DNA of 64,000 bases from Plectosphaerella cucumerina (taxonomy: Eukaryota; Ascomycota; Sordariomycetes; Glomerellales; Plectosphaerellaceae): positions 6,510,001 through 6,574,000 of the forward strand of contig JAGPXD010000001.1 in the NCBI GenBank assembly GCA_020746995.1, read 5' to 3'. The notes beneath the pieces were generated by a model. That model made no database searches. It saw nothing but the letters and a program-made list of their open reading frames with translations, and had not been told where the DNA came from. Below are positions 55,799-64,000 of the stretch, in pieces; position 1 is the stretch's first letter; the number at the start of each line of letters is the position of its first letter. A program made the position numbers and the translations under genes.

Positions 55799-58061
55799 CT
55801 ACTCGTACATCCCGCCTCGTGGAAAAAACAGATCCATATCCCAGTTCATGCCACCCATGGCATCTTCCCAATCCTCGGAACACGTCAATGACGGGAGGGT
55901 CCCGTCATCCATCCCCGGCGACGTCGGCACCCCGACTTCGTCAGCCAAGACCTGGAGCAACCCGTAGCTCATCTCGAGGTTGACCCTCGCAGCTCGCGCG
56001 ACGAGCACCTCGACCGATGCCGACGATCCCGTCACTCCCGCCTCAGCCAGGGCCAAGATCATCCCGAGGAACATTGGTCCTTTGATGTTGGTCTCCCCGT
56101 GACTGATCCGACGGACGGACAGGTCGATCATCTCCTCCAGCTTCTGGGCCAGGAACATGCGGTACTGCTGACTCCGGTGCAGCGTCCCGTCGAGGCGCTG
56201 CCGCTCGACCTGGACCAGTAGCTCCATGCCGATTGTCATCATCGCATTCCGTAGCGCGTTCTTGAACAAGCCGCCCGAGACGGCCAGCAAGCGAGCGAAG
56301 GTTTCGTTCGGCTCTGGTGAGAGGATGGACATGGCGGCGTCCAGGCTGCTCTTGACCGAACTCTCGTAGAGCGGGTTCTCCGGTGCCTTGGTCGCGTACG
56401 GGCAATGCAGCGCTAGAAGGAATCTGCGCACGAGGAAATCAAGGAGATTTCGCCGAAATGCCATCATGCCGGCATTGGCCTGTGTTTCGTGCCGCGCCAG
56501 ATATGTGCTGCCACGGCGACATGCGCTGATCATCTCGGCGCTCAAAGACAGGACGTCGGAGTAAGGAATGTCGGCGCCCAGCCCGTAGATCTTTTGGAGA
56601 ATACGGAGTCGTGTCGGCACGGACTCGAGGAGAACAATCTGGAGAGACGTGTCGGTGTAAGTGGTCTCTAATGGCTGCGCCTCCACAGTCGTTGTCGCCC
56701 TTTCCAGGTCGCTGTCGTTGATGTTGGCTGGTGCTTCGGTGTCATATTCGTCGAGGGATATTCGAGGCGGCATTGCCGTGTCGAGCGACGACTGGGCAAC
56801 AAGCTCAAGTATCGTCGCCCAAAGTCTTCGCCGGACTTCCATCTCCAGACATGACAGATTAGGGAGATGTTTTGGGTCGCGATGAAGACCTGCTCTCATG
56901 GCTTCATGGACAAATGAGCCCGTGGCAACCCAGGCATCGCCGTCGTTGATTGAAAAGACCCCCCGGGCCACGAAGACGAGACAATGTATCTGGATTCCGC
57001 CCAAACTCCTGCGTGCCCCTTTCAAAGGAGCCTTAAGCCAGCTTTCGGCTGACCGAAGCCAGTGGTTGGCCCTTCGATACCACTGGACACGGGTGAGCCC
57101 GTCGGGATGTTCGAAAATTGATGAGCCGAGGGCCACGACGAGGAGAACCCGGAGACGCTGGTCTGGCGACACACTCTCCCCAGGCGTCCAAAACCTCTCA
57201 TACTCGGACCAAAATGTCCCAGCATGAAGGATGCGGGTTGTTGACTCGAATGTGGCAAAGTAGAGTCTGGCCATGGCATCGCATATCGCGCGCGGCTGCA
57301 ACAGGAGCTCATCTTCCACGCAGCCAGTGGCCAGTCCGGCCTTGATTTCTCTCGAGAGGAGCTTGCTTTGCTGAAGCAGCTCACTGAGTCGGGTGATGTC
57401 ATCGAAGGTGTCCACGCCCTGAAAAGAATGGGTGACTGCACAGCCTTCCTGGGACGCCTGCGTCAGGTATGTTGAGATTCCAGTCGCAGCAGTGTAGCAT
57501 GCCAGAATGGGTTCAAACTAAGTCGGTCAGAACATCCTTCAAGAAGAACATAGGGTTAAAGGTACTCACGGCAGATGCAATCCCTGCTCGGTACGACGAG
57601 ACTCGGCCTTTGTCCAAGATGACCTTCAAGGCGCCCTCATCGGAGTTACTGATAGGCTGGATGGGGGGTCCAGACCCAGCATTTGAGGACCCCTGCAGAG
57701 ACACAGTGCCGGCAGTGCTCTGCGGGGTAGATTTTGCAAAGGGAGCTTCTTCAGGCGTGACCTGGACGGAAGGGACGGCCTTCTCCGAGGCCGATGTGTC
57801 TGAACGGGGCGGCCTCGGGGGTCCGTGATACTCGGGGAATTCGCAACGGAGCTTCACCAACGTGCAGTGGCCACAGGGGTTTGCTCTGTCACACCGAATC
57901 TTCCGACGACGGCACTCCAAACAGGACAAAGCAGGTCTCCGCCGGCGACGAGGGGGCAGCTGATCCATGGCAAGATGTGCATGAGCCACTTTGCGAAAAG
58001 GTGTGTTGTTTGGACGCGAGGAGGACGGAGAACGGTCAACGGGCATGGGGATAGCGGGCAA
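55799..58061 (-). CDS. Zn2Cys6 transcription factor with fungal-specific domain (736 aa)
   Basis: Two exons, 58061-57570 and 57517-55799, with a 52 bp intron (GTGAGT ... ACTTAG) whose removal gives AGIASA-FEPILACYTA. The zinc cluster is C47-LE-C50-RRRKIR-C57-DRANP-C63-GH-C66-TLVKLR-C73, preceded by an Arg run that may add DNA contact. The rest matches a fungal regulatory domain: GTFWSEYERFW, LGGIQIHCLVFVARGVFSI, VRRRLWATILELVAQSSLD and PPRISLDEYDTEAP. The C-terminus ends with an acidic MGGMNWDMDLFF stretch suited to activation. It diverges from the FAD monooxygenase gene with 348 bp between start codons, a layout often seen for pathway regulators. The start may instead be Met at 57968, which still keeps the zinc cluster. 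Confidence 0.88.
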
Positions 58062-58409
58062 TTATCCAGACCTTCGAGTGCTTATGTCCGCTCGCACCAA
58101 TCGTGGAGCAGCCATATCTCCGTTGACCCACTATGAGCTTCGACCGAGCTGTTAACAAACGGACATCAGGTGGGTGGGATGACTGCTTTAGCTCCGGTCA
58201 GCACTAACAGAGCTCCCTTATCTCCGCCCCCTTTTCGCCCAAACTGCATCATCGTGGTATGTCTCCGGGTGTTGATGACGCGATTGTATAAAGACAACAG
58301 CGTGTGACTGACTCGAGGACTCTTGATGATAATCGAGATTCGCTGTCACAATCGACAAGAATACTAGATTTTGGCTCCTTGTACCCTGACTAGCACCCTA
58401 AACATCGCC
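58062..58409. promoter_or_regulatory. Divergent promoter (Zn2Cys6 regulator / FAD monooxygenase)
   Basis: 348 bp between two divergent ATGs. A TATAAA for the right gene is at 58288. The left part holds ACGGAGATA/CTCCG sequences and the half sites CGGACATC and TCCGGT, possible Zn2Cys6 targets. Confidence 0.45.
58288..58293 (+). promoter_or_regulatory. TATA box of the FAD monooxygenase gene
   Basis: TATAAA 117 bases upstream of the ATG at 58410. Confidence 0.6.
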
Positions 58410-59756
58410 ATGAGAGTCCTTATCAACGGTGCAGGTGTCGCCGGCAACGCCCTGGCCTTCTGGCTCGGCAAACTCGGTCACGATGTTACTGTTGTCGAAC
58501 GATTCCCCCGTCTGCGCGTCTCGGGCCTCCAAATCGATCTCCGAGGCTTTGGGATCGATGTCGTGCGTCGAATGGGTCTCGAAGCCCAGCTGAGGGCCAA
58601 GCTTGCCCCTGAACAGGGCGCCCAATTCGTCGACTCGTCAGGCAAACGATGGGGATACTTCCCTGCCAACCCCGAAGCTCCCGTTTCGAAGTCAAAAGCG
58701 AAGAAGAATATTCAGAACTTCACGTCCGAATATGAGATAATGAGGGGAGATCTTTGTCAAGTCTTGTACGAGGCTGCCAGGGAGCGTGTCAAGTACATCT
58801 TCGACACCAGAGTCGCCAGCTTCGAGAACAAGAATGAATCTGTCCGCGTTAGTCTCTCCAATGGGACATCCGATGACTTCGACCTCCTCGTCGGCGCCGA
58901 CGGACAGGGATCCAGCATCAGGAACATGATGTTCGAGCCTGAGGTGACCAAGGCAGCGTACCGACCCCTGAACGACATGCATATGGCCTACGTCACTGTT
59001 CCTCGACCCATGACAGAGGGAGAAGAATATGTGGCCACGGCCTTCATTGCCCCTGGGAGGAGGGGGCTGATGACGAGGAGGGACAACCCCGACACGGTCC
59101 AGGTCTACATGGGCTGCACAAGCACTTCGGAGAGGCTCAAGAGAGCTATCAGTCGTCCTCGAGGAGAGCGTGGTACGGATCATGAGATCTTGGGGGAGCA
59201 GCTCAAGGCTTGGCAGGAGATTTTCGATGGCGCAGGCTGGCAGACGGCAGACATCTTCCGATCATTGTTGGACACCCACAACGCCCAAGGGACTGCCGGG
59301 GGCACACCTGACACTCTCGACATGGGTTTCTACACTGAGAGACCTGCCCTAGTGAAGCTCGACTCTTGGTCTCGAGGCCGGGTAACCCTGCTCGGCGACG
59401 CAGCATGGTGCCCCACAGCCACAACCGGCATGGGAACGACGTCAGCCATCGTTGGAGCTTACGTTCTCGCCGGCGAAATTCAGAAGGCCTGCCCTACTGA
59501 TGGCGCAGTTCCATCGGAAACCTTGGCCGATGCTCTGACCGCTTACCAGCGTGTCTTCGGCCCCTTCATGGACGACGTGCAGAAGGATGTCTTGAAGGGC
59601 TCGGATCCCATATCCATGTTCCCCACCTCGACCTTTGGTATTGCAGTCTTCCTACGCGTGGTCTGGGTAGTTTCTCTACTTCGCATCAACATTGGGAGGT
59701 GGTTCCTCAAGGAGGAGATCATGGGATGGGAGCTTCCCGAGTACAAGAAGCTCTGA
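58410..59756 (+). CDS. FAD-dependent monooxygenase, class A flavoprotein hydroxylase (448 aa)
   Basis: Single exon. N-terminal MRVLINGAGVAGNALAFW has the GxGxxG FAD loop, with VVERF ending the second strand in Glu for the adenosine ribose. DLLVGADGQGSSIR is the DG motif and RVTLLGDAAWCPTATTGMG the GD motif that binds the FAD ribityl chain. The order and length match p-hydroxybenzoate-hydroxylase-type and TetX-like enzymes that hydroxylate aromatics or polyketides with NADPH and O2. A hydrophobic C-terminal segment (FGIAVFLRVVWVVSLLRINI) may be a membrane anchor or core helix. Its neighbours (regulator and P450) would suit a tailoring or detoxification role. The Met at 58410 starts directly at the FAD loop and is preferred over 58371. 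Confidence 0.92.
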   Translation: MRVLINGAGVAGNALAFWLGKLGHDVTVVERFPRLRVSGLQIDLRGFGIDVVRRMGLEAQLRAKLAPEQGAQFVDSSGKRWGYFPANPEAPVSKSKAKKNIQNFTSEYEIMRGDLCQVLYEAARERVKYIFDTRVASFENKNESVRVSLSNGTSDDFDLLVGADGQGSSIRNMMFEPEVTKAAYRPLNDMHMAYVTVPRPMTEGEEYVATAFIAPGRRGLMTRRDNPDTVQVYMGCTSTSERLKRAISRPRGERGTDHEILGEQLKAWQEIFDGAGWQTADIFRSLLDTHNAQGTAGGTPDTLDMGFYTERPALVKLDSWSRGRVTLLGDAAWCPTATTGMGTTSAIVGAYVLAGEIQKACPTDGAVPSETLADALTAYQRVFGPFMDDVQKDVLKGSDPISMFPTSTFGIAVFLRVVWVVSLLRINIGRWFLKEEIMGWELPEYKKL

Positions 59757-59931
59757 CACTTGCGCCGTGTCACCATCGGGAGTGCTGTGTCTCTACTCTG
59801 AGTGCTGTGTCAGAGGCCATCAGATCCTGGCAACGGCACAAGTCCAGAGATAGAGGCTGTAAGATAGACAGATGTATGTTCACTTCTCAATTATATGTAC
59901 TAAAGACATCCGCATGGCACCAAGTTTCCCC

Positions 59932-60382
59932 CTAACAGTCCCGAACGCCAAACGTCTCATCACCGCAGTAGCCACCGCCAAGGGAGCGAGTGGCCTTCTC
60001 ACAGTCGTTGGGGAACTTGGGGTCGCTGAAGGGTAGGTTCATTATCAGCTTTCTGTTCAAGACGGCAAAATGGATCGAGGTTGGCAAGCTCACGTCTTGA
60101 CGTCAATGAAGCACCAGCTGCCCTCGCTCATGAACTGGCCATCACCCTTGGTGGGAATCAGAAGATGGCCTCCCTAGGTAGTCAGGTTAGTATGGCAATC
60201 GAGAGCTTTGTCTGTATTGAGCCACAATGATTAGGGCGACGCACTCCAAAGTCATAGCAGCATGTGGCCTCGGAGCGGGGCAGAATGTTGAAGTTTGTCT
60301 GGCGCTTTTCGGGAGCGGCGCTGGCAGACGTAGCCAAGGACAGGGCCGAAACGGCAATGGTGAGGATTCCAGTGGTCTTCAT
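59932..60382 (-). CDS. Small secreted six-cysteine protein, candidate effector (103 aa)
   Basis: Three exons assembled by splice sites: 60382-60245, 60173-60094 and 60025-59932, with introns of 71 and 68 bp. The signal peptide is MKTTGILTIAVSALSLATSA with cleavage near residue 22, and a KR at residues 26-27 could be trimmed by a Kex2-type protease. The mature part, ~76 residues, has exactly six cysteines (41, 42, 67, 81, 93, 103), with Cys as the last residue, which suits three disulfides. Gly and aromatic residues dominate (GGGY, GSWCF). No known enzyme motif. Size and Cys content are those of fungal secreted effectors or killer/antimicrobial-type proteins; the role is unproven. A TATAAA lies 113-118 bases upstream. 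Confidence 0.82.
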
Positions 60383-61714
60383 CGTGGTGGATTGCAGTTG
60401 CTTTGGTCGGAGAGATAACAATGGAAAGAAGATCTGGGTCGATGAGGCTTGATTGACTGAGGTTCACGAGAAGCTGTGTCGAAAAGGCTGGAGATTTATA
60501 CTCGCGGCAGTCTGAAAAGCCATGACCTTCTGGGCCTGGTGGATGGCATTTGCCACATGTCTTCCCCTTGCACTGCAAGGTTACATGAATCGGGCCAACA
60601 AGACACCGACGGTGGAACAGCAATGGCTTGGACCGGCGTCCCCCGCCTTTCGGGACTTGAGTCGCCGTTGACATTGCGGAATGTTGCAATCATTACCGCC
60701 CAGGAAATCGAGGCATGGGCTGACCAACACGATGGGTAAGCATACTAAGGATGATCATGCCTCTGAGAATGCCGGGATGGGTTCTTTTCGCGGCGCATCA
60801 GACCGCATTCGGCAGGCACTGTCATGGTTGGCAGTGGCAGCAATCAATCTGATGGGAGCATGCGGGGGCCATGTAATGAGCACAGAAAGCGCATTGGCAC
60901 CTCTTCTGACCAGATGGGTTGACCTGGTCTATTGACCTGGGGGCTGGAATCAAATTCAATGCCATACTATTTCCCCGGTCCCCATGTTTCTCGACCGATA
61001 AGAGACCTCGAACCCTTCACTCGATGGCCAAAAGGTGCTAGACAAGAACAGCTCTTGGATTTGGAGAAGAGCGAATCGCCAATGGTTCGACGTGGCAATT
61101 CCCTTGTCCCGGCTTCGCCACTCCTTGACGCAACATTGCAGGCAGCTCATTTGGGCAAGGAGTTGGCGATGTGTCAGGAGAGCTGAGTCAACGGAGTCAG
61201 GGGCTGGGCAGTCAGATGCCGTGGCCAAACCAGTGCCGGCCACCAGCCAGATTGACCCCGCCTTCCTTGGATTCGCGATGGACAAGCAGGGAGAGAAATT
61301 TGTAACGTTTTATTCACAGTGGCCAAGCTACCTAATTAATTGATATCATTCGTCTTGGCGACTGACAGCTGGTATTCTGGACTATCCTACCTGGCCATGC
61401 AAGGTTCTGGAGAAACCTTCATCCAAGGTCAGGGCACCGTGAAGAGCGTCTCTTGATTGGGATCGTTGAATTAAAAAAAACCTCGTGGTTCGCTCTCTGG
61501 TTGTTTGACGTGGCCAGATCATGGCTCTGCCGCTCTGCCTCGACAGCAACTCTATCGACTTGCATTGTACGGTCACCGCACTGCACACACCAGGATTTGA
61601 CATGGATGAAGAGCAGGAAATTTAGTGAGCCGAAACGAATTCTCTACAGTTCTTTCCTGTGATCTTTGCGACTTCCTGACCAACAAAGGCTGCTGTCGAA
61701 ACAAGTGGTAAGCT
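60383..61714. other. Spacer upstream of the small secreted protein gene
   Basis: About 1.3 kb with the promoter of the small protein at its left end and the 3' flank of the P450 at its right. Short open frames only; A/T-richer patch at 61280-61480. No gene seen. Confidence 0.5.
60495..60500 (-). promoter_or_regulatory. TATA box of the six-cysteine secreted protein gene
   Basis: TATAAA on the minus strand, about 113 bases before the ATG at 60382. Confidence 0.55.
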
Positions 61715-63372
61715 CTACGACCAAATCATCTTGAGGCTGACCGAGTCACCCTGCTCAAGAGGGTTCTCCCTCTCGAAGCGCCTGACCAGCTCTGCATACC
61801 TCTCGCTTCGAGGCGTGACTCGTACCTCGAATGGCTCCGCGTAGCCCAGCACACCCTGCCTGTACTTCGGCTCGATATCAATCTCCTTGCCATCGGCGTC
61901 AAGGGCCTTCCTAATGTCAAACACCGCCAGCGTGTGAGCGATGGCACTGAACAGGTTTGCCTCAGCAAACATCCGGCCTGGACAAGCGCGGCGACCATAG
62001 CCAAACGCATCCTGGGTCGGATCTGTCTCGTTCCTGGGCGGGAGAAAACGAGCAGGCTCGAAGACTTCAGGTTCGGGGTAAGCATCCGGGTTGTGCAGCA
62101 TCCACCAGACGCCGGGGAGGATGTAGGTGCCCTTTGGAATGAGGTAGCCTTCGTACTCGATGTCTTCATCAGCGAGATGGGGGACCCCGAGCGTCGAGAC
62201 GGGCCACCACCGAGACAGCTCCTTGATCAGGGCGTTTAGGTACGGCAGCCGCTGGCGGTCCTCAAAAGTCGGTAGTCTGTCGCTACCGGTGACGGCATCA
62301 ATCTCTGCCTGGGCTTTCTTCTGCACCTCAGGATAGATGGCCATAGCCATGGTGAAAGCCGTGAGACTGATGGCAACAGCGTCGCCTCCGCCAGCGTACA
62401 AGCTGACGGCGGTGAAGATTATGTCGCTCTCGTCCCCTGGGCTCAGTGAGGAGAGATCCTCCGGGTTCTGGAGATGCTTGCGAATTAAGTTCGAAACGAA
62501 TGAGGGTCGCTCGGTGCCTTTCGCCATCTGCTCCCTGACGAAGCGGTACGGGGTGAAGACGGCTGTATCGACATTATGCCGGAGCCGCCGTGCTGCTTTG
62601 AGGAACGGAAGAGGCAGGTTCCTGGGCAGACGGCTCAGCACGGGGAAGATGTCGGGGAGCCATGTCATGGGTGTGGCCGCGATGCTAAAGGCATTGATCA
62701 TGTCTTCGTTTAGGGTGGTGAGAGGGTCCTGTTTGGTCGGCTCAACCGTGTATCCGTATCCCACGGTCAGGATGATGGCAACAATGGCGCTGCAAATCGT
62801 CAGTCAAGTTCACTCCACGGCCCTCCTTCACGCCCGACTCACGTTTTGCAGTGCTGATGCCAGTTGCCTGGATCGTTCAACGCTCTCACCAGCAGTCGTC
62901 TTGCTTCAGCCGTCTGTATCCCCCCAAAGCTCGCCACTGCCGCGGGAGATGAGACCTCCTGGTGCAGGAGCTTTCTGCCCCGACGGAACATATCGTCGTA
63001 TCCGCGGGGCATAATGAAGCGCCCAAAGCCGACAAAGTCGTTTGCGAAGACCATGTGCGGGCGGCCAGACGTCTTGGCTGCATGCGTACCTGCGAGGATG
63101 TTATGCGGGGCCTGCCTGCCGTGAAGTAGGACAAGCGTCACGCCTGCAGCGCTTACGGAGCTGAGGGGACCGTATGCATCTTTGTGTTTGAGCCAGTGGA
63201 GGAACTCGGGAGCTCCGCTCGGTGGGAAGTCGAGGATGTTGCCGAGCAGTGGGAGGGGCTTCGGGCCGGGCGGAAGGGGGAGCTGGTTGGCGTCGCGTGA
63301 GGCCCGTCGCTGGTAAACGAGGAATGAGGCCGCGATCGCCGCGGCTACCATAGCCCACACAAGAGGCAACAT
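61715..63372 (-). CDS. Cytochrome P450 monooxygenase (534 aa)
   Basis: Two exons, 63372-62843 and 62789-61715, with a 53 bp intron. Residues 1-20 are a membrane anchor (LVWAMVAAAIAASFLVYQRR), followed by the Pro-rich LPLPPGPKPLPLLGN. The K-helix E367-L-S-R370, the PERF-like FEPARFLPP and the heme loop FGYGRRACPGR with axial C446 are all present. The layout resembles fungal P450s of the O-methylsterigmatocystin-oxidoreductase-like group, working at the ER with NADPH-P450 reductase. The I-helix reads AGGGDAVAIS near residue 310, lacking the usual Thr after Asp (see findings). The upstream Met at 63516 is unlikely since it would precede the anchor. It could act with the nearby FAD monooxygenase. 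Confidence 0.92.
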
Positions 63373-64000
63373 TGTGCGCAGTTTGTTGAAAATGAAGAAG
63401 TGACGAAATGGCAATGTTGGGATTGTTGCGGTGAGAGGGAGCTTCACAAATAAGGTACCCCTCAATCGCTCAAGTATCACCAAACTCCAGCCGATCGATG
63501 GCTGGACCCTTTTCATCCGAGATGCGAATAGACTCCTTGTTCATGACTGGATCCCATCTGGAAGCGACCAATTATCGAGGTTGCTTCAGTCATCAAGCTG
63601 CAGGATGTGTTGTTTCCTGCAGCTCCCCTGGCCATGACCACCGCCGTGAGCTCGAGTCCCCGGCAGCGCATCTTGCGTGATAGACCATCTCCTACGAATG
63701 CAAGATGTCTGCAGTACACCTACGGGTCAATCATCTGGTACCTGATTGGAGGAAGTAATTTGAGTCGATGATAGAAATGGCAGTCAATTCGGTCGTGAGT
63801 TGTCTGGGCATGCAGCGAAGAAGTAAACCACCTGGATGGTGCAGCCTACTACCTCTAGGTAGGTAAGCGGCGCGGGTTCGCCAAAGATCTCATGCCTAAT
63901 ATGTTGGTGTTGGGGCAATCGACTTGAACAAACCCCGAAGCTTCCCTTGCTCAAACCAGGCCCGGTCTCGCCTCCACGCATGGACGAGGATGTCCCGTCC
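63373..64000. other. Right-end spacer upstream of the P450
   Basis: Promoter side of the P450. Includes ACCTCTAGGTAGGT at about 63850-63863, related to the CCTA/TAGG repeats elsewhere. Short frames only; no gene to the window edge. Confidence 0.45.

Noticed and set aside
1..64000. CRISPR arrays, bacterial operons, insertion sequences, plant or animal viral genes
   Set aside because: No regularly spaced repeats, no transposase, integrase or viral polymerase motifs; gene structure is fungal with spliceosomal introns.

Overview
The window is nuclear DNA of a filamentous ascomycete, most probably a Sordariomycete; the protein styles suggest a Colletotrichum-like plant associate, but that is inference. 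Supporting signs are short 42-84 bp GT-AG introns with clear branch sites, Zn2Cys6 regulators, fungal rhodopsin-type membrane proteins, a GPCR-RGS fusion, GPI-anchored cysteine-rich proteins, long GC-rich spacers and a tRNA-Thr with an intron. There are no bacterial operons, CRISPR arrays or recognisable transposases.

Layout. 0-8.4 kb: a partial ABM-type dimeric-barrel protein with a GC-AG intron, then one gene for a ~2,346-residue acidic low-complexity protein. 9.6 kb: tRNA-Thr(UGU). 10-22.8 kb: seven-gene minus-strand stretch starting with a single-pass Mid2-like membrane protein, then a GH43-CBM35 exo-galactanase, a secreted/membrane protein, a 7TM-RGS receptor, an F-box protein and a PhyH dioxygenase. 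23.2-24.8 kb: a Dal5-type MFS carrier. 25-27.7 kb: spacer holding a long imperfect palindrome. 27.7-29.3 kb: a GT4 glycosyltransferase, followed by a 4.6 kb gene-free gap. 33.9-40.8 kb: a GPI-anchored protein, an atypical SDR and a fucose-permease-type sugar carrier.

41-46.9 kb is a zone of decay and accessory genes: a broken 2-oxoglutarate oxygenase, a fungal rhodopsin-like protein, a DsbA/GST-kappa-type isomerase interrupted by an in-frame stop, and an NmrA-like reductase. The reductase is divergent from a Zn2Cys6 regulator (47.5-49.4 kb). 49.6-55.1 kb: a GPI-anchored cysteine-rich protein, a second rhodopsin-like protein and an Hsp31/DJ-1 protein. 55.8-63.4 kb: a Zn2Cys6 regulator divergent from an FAD monooxygenase, a small secreted six-cysteine protein (candidate effector) and a cytochrome P450. 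This last group could be a small catabolic or secondary-metabolite cluster, but no backbone synthase is present.

Most multi-exon models were built by hand from splice sites; for every one the summed exon length is a multiple of three and the joined frame is open. No database search was possible, so family names rest on motifs and general resemblance.
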